DNA from: Filimonas effusa
Lineage (GTDB): Bacteria > Bacteroidota > Bacteroidia > Chitinophagales > Chitinophagaceae
Assembly (NCBI RefSeq): GCF_004118675.1
Contig: NZ_SDHZ01000002.1
Coordinates: forward strand, 868,001-932,000
Direction: 5' to 3'
DNA: 64,000 nucleotides
A model generated the notes under the pieces. That model searched no databases. It was not told where the DNA came from and saw only the letters and a program-made list of their open reading frames with translations. Shown in pieces: positions 35,682-46,061 of the stretch. Each line of letters opens with the position of its first letter. Position 1 is the stretch's first letter. A program made the position numbers and the translations under genes.

Positions 35682-37532
35682 TTATTGCTTATCAGGCAAT
35701 TGCAGAATATTATTTGGCGGTTTTATTTTTTCATCCATGCTTTTATAATAATGATACATTATAAACCAGGCTTTCTTCTTAAAGCCACGGTCGCTCAGCA
35801 GCCCCTTCCGGTTCCAGCCCTCCTGGAAACTGGCATGCATGCGGAAGGGACTTCTGAAATCGGCAAGAACCCACGGACAAACACCGGCCAGAAAAGGGAT
35901 CTTATCAAACATGGCAATGTTATCGATATATAGCCGCTCCTGGTATTCCTCGGTCCACAAGCTCGCCGTATCCGCAGATCCATGGTTGCCATAAAGCGCC
36001 TCCCCGCCAAACTCCGAAATGATCAGCGGTTTGTTGAAATCCGATTTCCACACCACATTACCCGGCCCCGCAGGCCAGGGATGATACCAGCCCATATACT
36101 TATTGGCAGCCAGCACATCCAGCTGAAGGCTGAAACTATCCTTGATCAGTATTTCGTTCTTATTATACTTAAAAGCGTCAAAAGCCGACGAAATAAGCCG
36201 CGTAGGGTCCGCCTGCCGCGCTTCCGCGGCCATACGGGTCAACACCGCATTCCGGGCCGCAGAAGGAGCCGTTTCATTCGAAAGACTCCATATAATAATA
36301 CCGCAGCGATTCTTATCACGATCAATCATCTCATGAAGCATCGTCGAAGCCCTTTGCAAGATCACAGGATTTGTGAACTGAATTCCCTGCCATACCGGGA
36401 TCTCTTCCCACATCATCAGCCCCATCCTTTCCGCCATCCGCACCGTTTGCTCGCTTTGCGGATAATGAGCCAGCCGCACAAAATTGCAGCCCAATTCCCG
36501 CGCCGACGAAAGCAGCTGCCTGGCATCAGACTCGGAAAAAGCCCGGCCCTGCCGCTGTGCTATCTCCTCATGAAAACTCACCCCCTTCAAAAAAACCGGC
36601 TTGCCATTCAGTAATATCTGTGTACCCGAAACCTCTATGGAACGAAACCCTATTTCGTCCTGCAAACAATCTTGTTCCGTACTTATCCGAACCCGGTACA
36701 ACCTGGGATTTTCAGGACTCCATAACGTCAAAGCTGCTGCAATATCGATCGATGCCCTTCCCAAAGTATCTGTATACACTGTTTTCCTGATACCCGCTTC
36801 GCCAATCTCCAGCGTTACGGCCCTTTTACTATCGCGGGCACTTAATTGCACCCAGCCCCCCAATTGAGAACGGGAACCCTTTTTCAACTGAATGAAGTAA
36901 TCGCTTATATGCACATCAGGCACTTCCGTAATAGTAACACTACGGGTAATACCGCCGTAATTCCACCAGTCAAATTTCCTTGCGGGAATAGCATCAACCC
37001 TTCTCTCGTTATTTACTTTTAAAAGCAACAGGTTTTCACCCGACCGCAGCATAGCGGTAATATCAAAACGAAACGAAGTAAATCCTCCTTCATGACTCCC
37101 CACCTTCTCGCCATTTACAAATACATCACAACGATTACTAACACCTCCAAAATCCAGCAGATATCGCTTCCCGGGCTTCACCCCACAATCAAAACGCCTT
37201 CTGTACCAGATGCTCCCCTCATAATATTTGAGCTCCGGACGCTGCGAATTCCAGTCACCCGGCACCTGCAACGTTTCACTGTTATCAAAAGAATACTCTA
37301 CAAAATCAGCTTTACCGGCAGGTTGTTTATTCCTGATAATTTCATCGGCACCGCCCTTATCGTACCAATCTACAGCCACCTGCCATTTACCATCAAGCAT
37401 CCAATGTTGCCTCCCGGCATCGCCGCTGTGCAACAGCTGCCTGTCTTCTGCGTCCTGGCTCTTAGCCGCGGGTAAAACACCTATCAGCCAAAAGCAGCAA
37501 GCAATGCCTATCCTGTTTATCTTTCTGCTCAT
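35682..37532 (-). CDS. GH2 glycoside hydrolase, probable beta-glucuronidase
   Basis: Exported retaining glycosidase of 616 residues. It has a signal peptide (about 1-25), a jelly-roll sugar-binding domain (about 45-205), an immunoglobulin-like domain (about 208-300) and a TIM barrel (about 305-600). The acid/base Glu is in WSLSNE (about residue 420) and the nucleophile in ISEFGGEA (about 507). Near the C-terminus GWNRKGLLSDRG contains N-x-K (about 574-576), the motif that binds the glucuronate carboxylate in beta-glucuronidases. I therefore favour that over beta-galactosidase. ATG 37532 lies 1 bp from the GH36 stop, so translation is coupled. Last gene of the PUL unit. Confidence 0.85.
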   Translation of the reverse strand: MSRKINRIGIACCFWLIGVLPAAKSQDAEDRQLLHSGDAGRQHWMLDGKWQVAVDWYDKGGADEIIRNKQPAGKADFVEYSFDNSETLQVPGDWNSQRPELKYYEGSIWYRRRFDCGVKPGKRYLLDFGGVSNRCDVFVNGEKVGSHEGGFTSFRFDITAMLRSGENLLLLKVNNERRVDAIPARKFDWWNYGGITRSVTITEVPDVHISDYFIQLKKGSRSQLGGWVQLSARDSKRAVTLEIGEAGIRKTVYTDTLGRASIDIAAALTLWSPENPRLYRVRISTEQDCLQDEIGFRSIEVSGTQILLNGKPVFLKGVSFHEEIAQRQGRAFSESDARQLLSSARELGCNFVRLAHYPQSEQTVRMAERMGLMMWEEIPVWQGIQFTNPVILQRASTMLHEMIDRDKNRCGIIIWSLSNETAPSAARNAVLTRMAAEARQADPTRLISSAFDAFKYNKNEILIKDSFSLQLDVLAANKYMGWYHPWPAGPGNVVWKSDFNKPLIISEFGGEALYGNHGSADTASLWTEEYQERLYIDNIAMFDKIPFLAGVCPWVLADFRSPFRMHASFQEGWNRKGLLSDRGFKKKAWFIMYHYYKSMDEKIKPPNNILQLPDKQ

Positions 37533-37533
37533 A

Positions 37534-39696
37534 CTATAAAACACTTATTTCAATAACAGCGCTGGTTAAAGCTTTCAAATGCCAGCTGCATATATCAAGC
37601 CCCACTTTCATTAAAAAGTCGCCGCTGAACGTTTTGCCATTATCCGGGAACACCGGTTTGGCACCCGGCGCCAGGTTTATCTCTTCCAGCTTATATTCTT
37701 TCTTCGGATCCAACCCCTGTAACCTCACCCTGGCAACAGTTTCATGCTCTCGCACGTTAAGATTATAATTAAAGAGCAGCCCTTTGCTTTTCTCCCTATT
37801 TACATACATCAGCACAGCCCTGTTTTCCTCATAAGGAGAAACCAGCCTGTACATATCACCAAACCACACAAGGCTGCTTAAACGTTTGTAGTTGGCTACA
37901 GCCTGCTTGCTGAATGCCAGTTCATCGGCAGTCATCTTACTTACATCTATATCATAACCCAGCTTACCCATCATAGCCACATCCGTTCTGAACTTCAGGG
38001 ATTGTTTACCCCATGATGTAACATGACTGGCAACTGTTATAGAAGGAAAAAGATAACTATACCCCCACTGCATATAAACCCGCTCCAGCGGATCGGTATT
38101 ATCACTGGCCCAGAATTCAGTAAAATATTGCAGGGCATGATAATCAATACGACTGCCGCCTCCCGAACACAACATCATAGGAAAATGAGGATACTTTTTA
38201 TGCAGGCGGTCCAGTACCTTATAAAGATTCAATACATAATCAACATAAAGGTTCGATTGATCCTGCTTCAGATAAGGCGACCAGGCATTCGACATAAAAC
38301 GATTGCAATCCCACTTTACAAAAGCAAGTCCGGGATTGTTGCCTATAAGCGCATCCATAGTATTAAACACGAACTCTGCTACTTCCGGATTGGCCAGATC
38401 CAATACCATCTGGTTACGCTGGTAGTTTTCAGGACGGTCGGGAAGACGTAATACCCAATCGGGATGTTTTTCATAAAGCTCGCTTTTAGGATTCACCATC
38501 TCGGGCTCCATCCATATCCCAAATTTTGTACCCTTAACCTGGGCTTGTTTAATAAGAAAACCTATACCATTGGGCAGCTTGGATCTTGTTGGCTGCCAAT
38601 CACCTAAGCCAGCTTTATCGTTGCTCCTGGGATACTTATTTCCAAACCAGCCATCATCGAGCAGGAAAAGATCTGCCCCAATCTTATTCACATCATCAAG
38701 TATCGATACCAGCTTCTGTTCGTCAAACTTAAACGATGTTGTTTCCCAGTTATTCAGCAATATCATACGCGGCTTATCACCTTCCATCACACTATACAAC
38801 CGCGCCCACGCATGCATATTACGACTGGCCTGCCCCCGCCCACGGGCAGAATAGGTAAAAATGAAAGCAGGTGTCGTAAATGTTTTACCAGCTGCCAGCT
38901 TATAAGCAGATGCATAAGGATTGATACCAGAGATCACCCTTAAAGAGTTGCTTTGATCCAGCTCGAAATGAAACCTGAAGTTACCTGTCCAGGCAAGAGA
39001 TCCAGCCAATACCTCACCTGTGTTTTCATCGGACAGCTTATTAAGCGATAAAAGGAAAAAAGGGCTCTGGAACATGGCAGCCCTGGTTCCCAATTTACTG
39101 TCTATCTCTTTGATGCCGCTGGTAAGTTTACTTTCCTGCATCTTCATTTCAGCAGCCCAATCGCCATGAAACTGCGTCAACCAGTAGTCCTTCGCCTCAA
39201 AATGTAACATCGAAGAAGCATAGTCGTATAAAGTGATCTCACCGCTCTCTCCATTATGGATCTCCGTCCAGGCTTTAATTACATCTTCAGCCGCAAATAC
39301 CTGGTAGTGCAGCTCAACAGCTACCGGGTATTGAGGATCTTTAAGCTTTATGACAGTTTCCGAAACATTGGCATCCACCTGTTTAACCTGGTGATCCTGG
39401 TAAAAAAGCTCCAGCGAAGGATTGCCGTTGGTATGTGTAACCCTGATAGCTGGCTGCAACTGATCATCCATCCCCCCGGTAACATAAGCGCCTTTGCCCC
39501 TGGGCAGTTTATTATTATCAGCTGTCACAAGCTTTTCACCCAGATATGACTGATAAAGCCGCCCATTGCTGCCTACAGTTAAAACCATTGAAGTATGCGC
39601 TGTCTCCAGCACTATCCTTTTCGTTTGAGCCATTATTCCCGTCGTCAGCAACAACGTCAAAGACAATGCTGCCCGTATTATCATTTTGTTTTTCAT
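37534..39696 (-). CDS. GH36 alpha-galactosidase
   Basis: Retaining alpha-galactosidase removing terminal alpha-galactose from raffinose-type sugars, galactomannan or similar side chains. The 720-residue protein has a signal peptide (about 1-23), a beta-sandwich N-terminal domain, a TIM barrel from about residue 310 and a C-terminal beta domain. The nucleophile is the Asp of FVKWDCNR (about 463). The acid/base lies in WASDNTDP (about 529-536), and CSGGGSR (about 510-516) is conserved. ATG 39696 gives the best signal peptide. It sits between two GH2 genes in the same transcription unit. Confidence 0.92.
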   Translation of the reverse strand: MKNKMIIRAALSLTLLLTTGIMAQTKRIVLETAHTSMVLTVGSNGRLYQSYLGEKLVTADNNKLPRGKGAYVTGGMDDQLQPAIRVTHTNGNPSLELFYQDHQVKQVDANVSETVIKLKDPQYPVAVELHYQVFAAEDVIKAWTEIHNGESGEITLYDYASSMLHFEAKDYWLTQFHGDWAAEMKMQESKLTSGIKEIDSKLGTRAAMFQSPFFLLSLNKLSDENTGEVLAGSLAWTGNFRFHFELDQSNSLRVISGINPYASAYKLAAGKTFTTPAFIFTYSARGRGQASRNMHAWARLYSVMEGDKPRMILLNNWETTSFKFDEQKLVSILDDVNKIGADLFLLDDGWFGNKYPRSNDKAGLGDWQPTRSKLPNGIGFLIKQAQVKGTKFGIWMEPEMVNPKSELYEKHPDWVLRLPDRPENYQRNQMVLDLANPEVAEFVFNTMDALIGNNPGLAFVKWDCNRFMSNAWSPYLKQDQSNLYVDYVLNLYKVLDRLHKKYPHFPMMLCSGGGSRIDYHALQYFTEFWASDNTDPLERVYMQWGYSYLFPSITVASHVTSWGKQSLKFRTDVAMMGKLGYDIDVSKMTADELAFSKQAVANYKRLSSLVWFGDMYRLVSPYEENRAVLMYVNREKSKGLLFNYNLNVREHETVARVRLQGLDPKKEYKLEEINLAPGAKPVFPDNGKTFSGDFLMKVGLDICSWHLKALTSAVIEISVL

Positions 39697-39732
39697 TATC
39701 ACACATTTTATCCCGATACTTACACTACAACT

Positions 39733-42087
39733 TTATTGCACAGCAGGTTTTGCCTCCAGCATTAAAGCGTCTGACTTCAGCCCTTTGCATGAGGCTTTGA
39801 TATTTATTTTACCGGCAGTAGTTTTACTCCGCACAACGAGCAAGCACTTACCCTCATGCACTTTTCTGCGATCCGCAACAAATAACTCATCCGACATACG
39901 GTTACTGTTGGCAACACCCGCCAGTTCACCTGCCCCGCTTATCTCAAAACGAATTTCATTGGTAGCGTCCGGCACCAGTACACCTTGCGCATCAACCACC
40001 TTTACAGCAACGTAGGCAAGATCAAGACCATCTGCAGTCACATGCAGGGAATCTGCCGACAATACAATAGCATGCGGCTTGCCCGCTGTTTTAATTTCAT
40101 CCACCGCAATCTGCTTTCCGTTCTTTCGTGCAACTGCTTTTAAGGTACCAGGTTCAAAATTCAGCTCCCAGCTTATTTTATTCTTTTGAAAATCTTTCAT
40201 TTGTTTAACCCCAACTGAACGGTCATTCAAAAACAACTCCACTTCATCCCCCGTTGTAAACGTATAAAGCGTCAGCTTCTGAGCGTTCTGCCAGTTCCAG
40301 CCTTCAGACATCTTCAATGTATTCATAAATACATCATTCCATACCCTTGCATCATTATGCGTAGCATCAAACACTGCTATCTTAACCATAGGCTCCTGGG
40401 AATACAGGCTCTGGATGTAATAAGAAATAGGTTTCCAGAAATCGCACCAGTCGATGATCCCGTTCCAGCCCTTCGATGGCCAGGCAAACGACTCTCCTAT
40501 ATAATCGGTGCCACCCCAGTAAAACTGGCCGCATGCATAGCTATGATCATAGCTGAAAAAGTTTTCACCTCCATTATCTGTGGTCATTTCACTGGCCAGG
40601 AAAATAAGCTGCGGAAATTTCGGCCGGTCGCGTTTGTAAAAACGGGTCATATAGTTATCGCTTACCACATCCATATGAAAAGCCATAGTGGCAGGCTCAT
40701 ATTCATCACGTGAAGGATAAAGACCGGCAGTTACCTTGCGGGAAGGGTCAAGCTGGTTCACAAAAGCTTTCATCCTCTTAAAAAGCGCCACAAATGACGT
40801 GTCTTTATGTTGGTTTTTCACAAACACCTCGTTACCTACACTCCATATAAAAACAGAAGGATGATTCCTGTCCCGCCTGATAAACCACTCCAGGTCCGGA
40901 CGCCAATGGTCTTCAAAAACAATATCAGGACCATAGTACTCTTCACTCCACTTATCATAACTCTCATCAAACACCAATATCCCAAGCTCATCACACATAT
41001 CGAGAACAGACCTGGCATGAGGATTATGAGCCAGCCTTATTGCATTCACGCCCATCTGCTGCAAACCCAGCAAACGGCGCTTAAACCCTTTATCAAAAGC
41101 AGCAGCTCCTAACGGACCAAGATCATGATGTATATTTACACCATTCAAAAACAGCTTGCGCCCATTTAGAACAAACCCCTGTTCAGGATTAAAGGAAACC
41201 GTACGAACGCCAAAACGCGTATATTCTGTATCTGTAATACGGCTACCCGCCATCACTATGGTCTTTACGGTATATAGTGCAGGCGTTGTAACATCCCAGC
41301 GTTGCGGATGCGGCAGCACCGCCTCCTGGTCAAAAGTATAAGCTTCATTACGCTTTAAAGGCACCACACTGGTAACAGTTTGCAATTCAGTTCCGCCAGG
41401 TGAAAAAATAACGGTTTTAACAGTAACCAGCGAAGCAGAGTCGTAACGGTTAACGATATCAGTCTTAATAGAAACCATTGCCTGATCATCGTTTACAATG
41501 GGAGTAGTAACATATATACCATTCTCAACAACATGTAATGGATCTTTAACATGCAGCCATACATTTCTATAAATACCCTCACCGGTATACCAGCGTGAGC
41601 TGCGTTTATAAGTATTATCATAGCGCACAGCCAGCACATTGGTTTCACCAGATTTCAGGTATTGCGTTATATCAAAGCCGAAACCGGTATATCCATTCAG
41701 ATGTTTTCCCAGAGGCTTACCATTCAGCCAAACCTCCGCATCACGATAAACACCTTCAAATTCAACAAACACCATCTTACCGGCACTATTGGCAGGCGTT
41801 ACAAAAGCCTTTCTGTACCACCCTATATGCCTGGGACGGAAACCATTTTGCCTGGTGCCGCTGATAGAATCAAAGCTGCCGGCAATACTGCCGTCATGCG
41901 GCAAATTCACACGCTGCCATTTACTATCATCAAATGAGGAGTTGGCAGCGCCTGGAATATCTCCCGTTGTAAACCTCCAGTCAAAATTCATCAACTGAGC
42001 CAATGGACGTTTATCCTGTGCAAATGCCTGGCCGCAAAAAAGCAGGAAGAAGCAAGCCCAGGGCAACAATATTTTCAATCTGTTCAT
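39733..42087 (-). CDS. GH2 glycoside hydrolase, probable beta-galactosidase with DUF4982-like domain
   Basis: Exported 784-residue enzyme. It has a signal peptide (about 1-23), a sugar-binding jelly roll (about 30-185), an Ig-like domain (about 190-295), a TIM barrel (about 300-590), a DUF4982-like module (about 605-670, EVELFLNDRSVG) and a C-terminal Ig-like module. The acid/base is E420 (WSVGNE) and the nucleophile E500 (ASEMTT). No N-x-K glucuronate motif is seen, unlike its neighbour. Activity on beta-galactosides is the usual property of this architecture, but other beta-glycosides are possible. Confidence 0.87.
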   Translation of the reverse strand: MNRLKILLPWACFFLLFCGQAFAQDKRPLAQLMNFDWRFTTGDIPGAANSSFDDSKWQRVNLPHDGSIAGSFDSISGTRQNGFRPRHIGWYRKAFVTPANSAGKMVFVEFEGVYRDAEVWLNGKPLGKHLNGYTGFGFDITQYLKSGETNVLAVRYDNTYKRSSRWYTGEGIYRNVWLHVKDPLHVVENGIYVTTPIVNDDQAMVSIKTDIVNRYDSASLVTVKTVIFSPGGTELQTVTSVVPLKRNEAYTFDQEAVLPHPQRWDVTTPALYTVKTIVMAGSRITDTEYTRFGVRTVSFNPEQGFVLNGRKLFLNGVNIHHDLGPLGAAAFDKGFKRRLLGLQQMGVNAIRLAHNPHARSVLDMCDELGILVFDESYDKWSEEYYGPDIVFEDHWRPDLEWFIRRDRNHPSVFIWSVGNEVFVKNQHKDTSFVALFKRMKAFVNQLDPSRKVTAGLYPSRDEYEPATMAFHMDVVSDNYMTRFYKRDRPKFPQLIFLASEMTTDNGGENFFSYDHSYACGQFYWGGTDYIGESFAWPSKGWNGIIDWCDFWKPISYYIQSLYSQEPMVKIAVFDATHNDARVWNDVFMNTLKMSEGWNWQNAQKLTLYTFTTGDEVELFLNDRSVGVKQMKDFQKNKISWELNFEPGTLKAVARKNGKQIAVDEIKTAGKPHAIVLSADSLHVTADGLDLAYVAVKVVDAQGVLVPDATNEIRFEISGAGELAGVANSNRMSDELFVADRRKVHEGKCLLVVRSKTTAGKINIKASCKGLKSDALMLEAKPAVQ

Positions 42088-42124
42088 AACTACGCTATAC
42101 TTTTATTATAACTGGTGTAAAACA

Positions 42125-44359
42125 CTATAACAAGGTAAGATCAGCCTGTGCCCTGATATCATCTGAAGCGCTGCCAACCATTAATTTAAAACGACCCGGT
42201 TCAGCTATCCACCTCAGGTCCTTGTCATAAAAAGACAATTCATGGGCAGATATACTGAAAGAAACAGTAGCCGATTCACCCGGCTTCAAAAGCAGTTTGC
42301 GAAACCCTTTCAGCTTTTTCATGGGCTGAACAATGGACGCAACGGGATCGCTGATGTAAAGCTGCACAATCTCCTCTCCCGTATACCTGCCGGAATTGGT
42401 AACTACTACGGATAAGATCACAGAATCCCGCTGCTGCATACTAACCTTACTTAATTGAAGCTCCGAATAAGCAAAAGAAGTATAACTCAGGCCATGCCCA
42501 AAAGCATAACGCGGCGTATTAGCCATATCGATATAACCCGACTTATATAACATATTTGGCGAACTGCTTAAAGGATGTCCCGTTTTATAACCATTATAGG
42601 TCAATGGCACCTGCCCCACTGAACGTGGAAAAGTAACAGTAAGTTTAGCCGAAGGGTTATACTTGCCAAACAACACATTGGCAATAGCATTACCACCTTC
42701 ATTCCCGGGCCACCAGGCATAAACAATAGCATGCGCCTTATCAGCAATTTCATTGAATACCAGCGGACGCCCCGCCAGCATGATCACAATCACAGGCTTC
42801 CCCGTTGCATATACCCTGCGGAATAATTCTTCCTGTTGCCCCGGAACAGATAGCTCAGCTCTCGACTTCGACTCACCGCTCATATCCCAGGTCTCCCCTA
42901 TTGCCATAACCACAACATCAGAAGCAGCCGCAACCGCAACGGCTTCGCCGATACCGCTGGTATCAGCACCTTTTACGTCAACCCCCTTTACGTATACCAG
43001 GTTGGCATCCCGCCCCAGGTATTTGCCAAGCCCCTCGTAAATACTTACAACCTTCGAAGTATCATTATTGGGGATCCAGTTGCCTTGTAAATCACGCTTT
43101 GCATTGGCCAGCGCCCCAATCAAAGCAATCTTCTGCCTTCCTTTTTGTAAAGGCAACAATTGCTTTTCATTTTTCAGTAATACAATAGAACGTTCGGCTA
43201 CATGTAACGCAGCTGCCGTATGCCGGGGATTACTCATTGCTTTCTCCTCCCGTTCCACATTGCAGAACCGGTAAGGATCTTCAAATAATCCCAGTTCAAA
43301 CTTTTTGTAAAGAATACGCTTAACAGCATCATCTACCAGCTGAATAGCAACCTGCTTCTCTTTCACCAGCTTTTCCAGGTTTTCAAGGTAACTGCGGCTT
43401 ACCATATCCATATCACAGCCTGAACGCATAGCCTTCAGCGCCGCATCATATTTATCTGCTACATACCCCCAATGGATCATCTGGTCAATACCACCCCAGT
43501 CGCTTACAATAAAGCCATTATATCCCCAGTCACCTTTCAGCACCTTACGCTGCAGGAAATCATGTGCCGCCGCAGGAATACCATTGATTGTATTGAACGA
43601 GCTCATGAAAGTGGCCACACCTGCATCAACAGCCGCTTTAAACGGCGGCAGATAGGTTTCCCAAAGCTGGTGATCACTCATTTCAACATCATTATAATCA
43701 CGTCCCGCACTTACGGCGCCATAAGCCGCAAAATGTTTGGCGCATGCCATCACAGAATTAATACCGCCAGGCCTTTCACCCTGGAAACCAAGCACACGCG
43801 CTTTTGCAATGCGCTCACCCAGGTAAGTATCTTCACCCGCCCCCTCCATAATACGCCCCCAGCGCGGATCACGCGTTATATCAACCATAGGGGCAAAAGT
43901 CCAGTGCACACCCGCCGCCGCAGTTTCTTCAGCCGCCACTTCAGCCGCCAGGCGAATAGCATCCATATCCCACGACATAGATTCTGCCAGCGGAATAGGA
44001 AACACCGTGCTATATCCATGAATTACATCAAGCCCGAACAACAACGGTATTTTAAGACGCGATTGTAAAGCCACCGCCTGTATCTCTCGCGTATCCTTTG
44101 CACCCTTTACATTCAGCAAAGAACCAACAAGCCCGCTTTTAATATCACTGAGCATGTTAACATTACGGTCAGTAACCGGGCCAGTCACATTCTTACCGGA
44201 GTATTGATTCAACTGCCCTATCTTCTCCTTCAGTGTCATCAGTCGCATGAGCGAATCTACACGCTGGCTTATCGTCTTGTGCTGGGCTATGGCGCCGCCT
44301 GCCAGGCAAAAGCACGAGGCGGCCGCCAGCACAGCATTTCTAAACTGAGCTATCATCAT
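42125..44359 (-). CDS. GH3 beta-glucosidase (BglX-like, periplasmic)
   Basis: A 744-residue GH3 enzyme. It has a signal peptide (about 1-25), an N-terminal TIM barrel, an alpha/beta sandwich and a C-terminal FnIII-like domain. LLFGLDVIHGYSTVFPIPLA and GEDTYLGERIA are typical of the BglX branch. The nucleophile is the Asp of IVSDWGG (about residue 287). GH3 members of this type remove terminal beta-glucose and sometimes beta-xylose. ATG 44359 or the next codon is the likely start; it is 31 bp after the susD stop. Confidence 0.92.
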   Translation of the reverse strand: MMIAQFRNAVLAAASCFCLAGGAIAQHKTISQRVDSLMRLMTLKEKIGQLNQYSGKNVTGPVTDRNVNMLSDIKSGLVGSLLNVKGAKDTREIQAVALQSRLKIPLLFGLDVIHGYSTVFPIPLAESMSWDMDAIRLAAEVAAEETAAAGVHWTFAPMVDITRDPRWGRIMEGAGEDTYLGERIAKARVLGFQGERPGGINSVMACAKHFAAYGAVSAGRDYNDVEMSDHQLWETYLPPFKAAVDAGVATFMSSFNTINGIPAAAHDFLQRKVLKGDWGYNGFIVSDWGGIDQMIHWGYVADKYDAALKAMRSGCDMDMVSRSYLENLEKLVKEKQVAIQLVDDAVKRILYKKFELGLFEDPYRFCNVEREEKAMSNPRHTAAALHVAERSIVLLKNEKQLLPLQKGRQKIALIGALANAKRDLQGNWIPNNDTSKVVSIYEGLGKYLGRDANLVYVKGVDVKGADTSGIGEAVAVAAASDVVVMAIGETWDMSGESKSRAELSVPGQQEELFRRVYATGKPVIVIMLAGRPLVFNEIADKAHAIVYAWWPGNEGGNAIANVLFGKYNPSAKLTVTFPRSVGQVPLTYNGYKTGHPLSSSPNMLYKSGYIDMANTPRYAFGHGLSYTSFAYSELQLSKVSMQQRDSVILSVVVTNSGRYTGEEIVQLYISDPVASIVQPMKKLKGFRKLLLKPGESATVSFSISAHELSFYDKDLRWIAEPGRFKLMVGSASDDIRAQADLTLL

Positions 44360-44390
44360 AATCTGTTCAATAAATTCAAAGCTGTACAAA

Positions 44391-46043
44391 TCAGTAATCA
44401 GGATTCTGCCCCAGATTACCCGCCTTATCCAGTTCCGCCTGCGGGATAGGATACAAATAATTCTTGTTGCTGAATACCCTGTCTTCTATAACAAAAGGAG
44501 TATAAGTAAGTGTAGTGCCCGACTTCGTGATCTTCATGCCGTGAACAGGCTTGTTGAAATAAGTCTCTCCCTGCTTCCAGCGACGCACATCAAAAAAACG
44601 CTGCTCCTCAAAACATAACTCTACTCTCCGCTCATTTTTAATACGCTCCCGCATATCAGCCTGGTTAAGCCCCGTAGGTAAAGCAGGCATTCCCGCCCGA
44701 ACTCTTACCGCATCTACCGACTTATACACTTCCGCATTAGGCCCTGCCGCCTCATTCAACGCCTCTGCATACATTAAGAGTATATCGGCATAACGGAAGA
44801 ACACCCAGGGACGACGAACTGAAGTAGTACCTGTAATATTATAAGTGGCACTGCTACTCAGGAACTTCCGCATATAATATCCCGACTTGGTGGTATTTAC
44901 ATTGGTAGGAATATTATCGAGGCCACCATCAAAAGTTTCTACATTTCGGGAAAGGCTGCCCGTTTTAAAGTTGGCGCCATTATATACCACAAAAAGATTA
45001 AGCCGGGGATCTCTGTTCGCGTAAGGATTTTTAGGATCATAACCCGAACCGGCGTCAGTAATAGGTTTACCTGTTTTCATCTCAAAAGCATCTACCAGCT
45101 CCTGCGTAGGATTGGTCCTGCCCAGGCCACCGGTAAAGCCAATAGGAGCATTGTACGATTCTATAGTATTTACCGATCCTGCAGGCGTAGCAAAAATCAC
45201 CTCTTTGTTGTAAGCCGTAGCAGTATTGGTATAGTTCCAGAGATTAGGATAATCAGTAGCGCTTAATAACCCATGTTTGTTCTGGTCAATGACAGCTTTG
45301 GCCGCATCCGCCGCTTTCTGCCACCTGGAAACCTCATTACCCGCATTGTATAAAGGACTGGCATATATCAAAAGCACCTTCGCCTTTAGTGCCATACCCG
45401 CCGCTTTGGTAGCCCTGCCATAATTGGCCGCATCCCAATCCTTCGTATAACCAGCAGGTATCTGGTTAATAGCCGAATCACAATCCATCACAATCGCATT
45501 CACCACCTCCTCTACCGATTGCCGCGGCAAATTCAGATTCTCTGACACTTCAAAAGGACGCATCGCCAGCACTATTCTGCCATAACGCTTAAAAAGCTCG
45601 TAATGAAACATAGCCCTGAGAAAGAAAGCTTCGCCTCTCAACCCGGGAAGATCCGTAATGGGATAAAGCGCACTGGCAGGCGACTTCTTAAGAAATGTGT
45701 TCACCACCCTTAACCCATTATAAGAGTTTGTGTATTGCTCATCATAGGTCCGCAGTGGCCCCCAAGTGCCATTATTAAAATAGTTGATGTTGCTATTCAG
45801 GTTCGAATTCACAGCCTCGTCACAGGCGCTGGCCATAATAGCGCCCGCATTATCTACATTATACCGGCTGACGAGATAATTATACCCGGTGTTCAGGAAT
45901 TCCCTGACACGGCGATCCGTTACCCAGATAGACTCCTCAGGAATAGGCCCCAGCGTATATTCAGGCTCAAAAAAATCCTTACTGCATCCCGTAATAAATA
46001 GCAGCAAAGTGATTAGTCCGTATGGTACATATAACTTCTTCAT
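44391..46043 (-). CDS. susD: SusD/RagB-like glycan-binding lipoprotein (pair 2)
   Basis: Surface lipoprotein that acts as a lid on SusC and binds the oligosaccharide. The 550-residue protein has a lipoprotein signal with lipobox FITGCS (Cys about 20), the SusD N-terminal half rich in TPR-like helices (LRGEAFFLRAMFHYELFKRYG, about 128-148) and a C-terminal SusD/RagB domain ending NLGQNPDY. It follows the second susC by 18 bp. It is clearly related to, but different in sequence from, the first susD. Confidence 0.92.
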   Translation of the reverse strand: MKKLYVPYGLITLLLFITGCSKDFFEPEYTLGPIPEESIWVTDRRVREFLNTGYNYLVSRYNVDNAGAIMASACDEAVNSNLNSNINYFNNGTWGPLRTYDEQYTNSYNGLRVVNTFLKKSPASALYPITDLPGLRGEAFFLRAMFHYELFKRYGRIVLAMRPFEVSENLNLPRQSVEEVVNAIVMDCDSAINQIPAGYTKDWDAANYGRATKAAGMALKAKVLLIYASPLYNAGNEVSRWQKAADAAKAVIDQNKHGLLSATDYPNLWNYTNTATAYNKEVIFATPAGSVNTIESYNAPIGFTGGLGRTNPTQELVDAFEMKTGKPITDAGSGYDPKNPYANRDPRLNLFVVYNGANFKTGSLSRNVETFDGGLDNIPTNVNTTKSGYYMRKFLSSSATYNITGTTSVRRPWVFFRYADILLMYAEALNEAAGPNAEVYKSVDAVRVRAGMPALPTGLNQADMRERIKNERRVELCFEEQRFFDVRRWKQGETYFNKPVHGMKITKSGTTLTYTPFVIEDRVFSNKNYLYPIPQAELDKAGNLGQNPDY

Positions 46044-46061
46044 GGCAATTCGTATAAGTCT

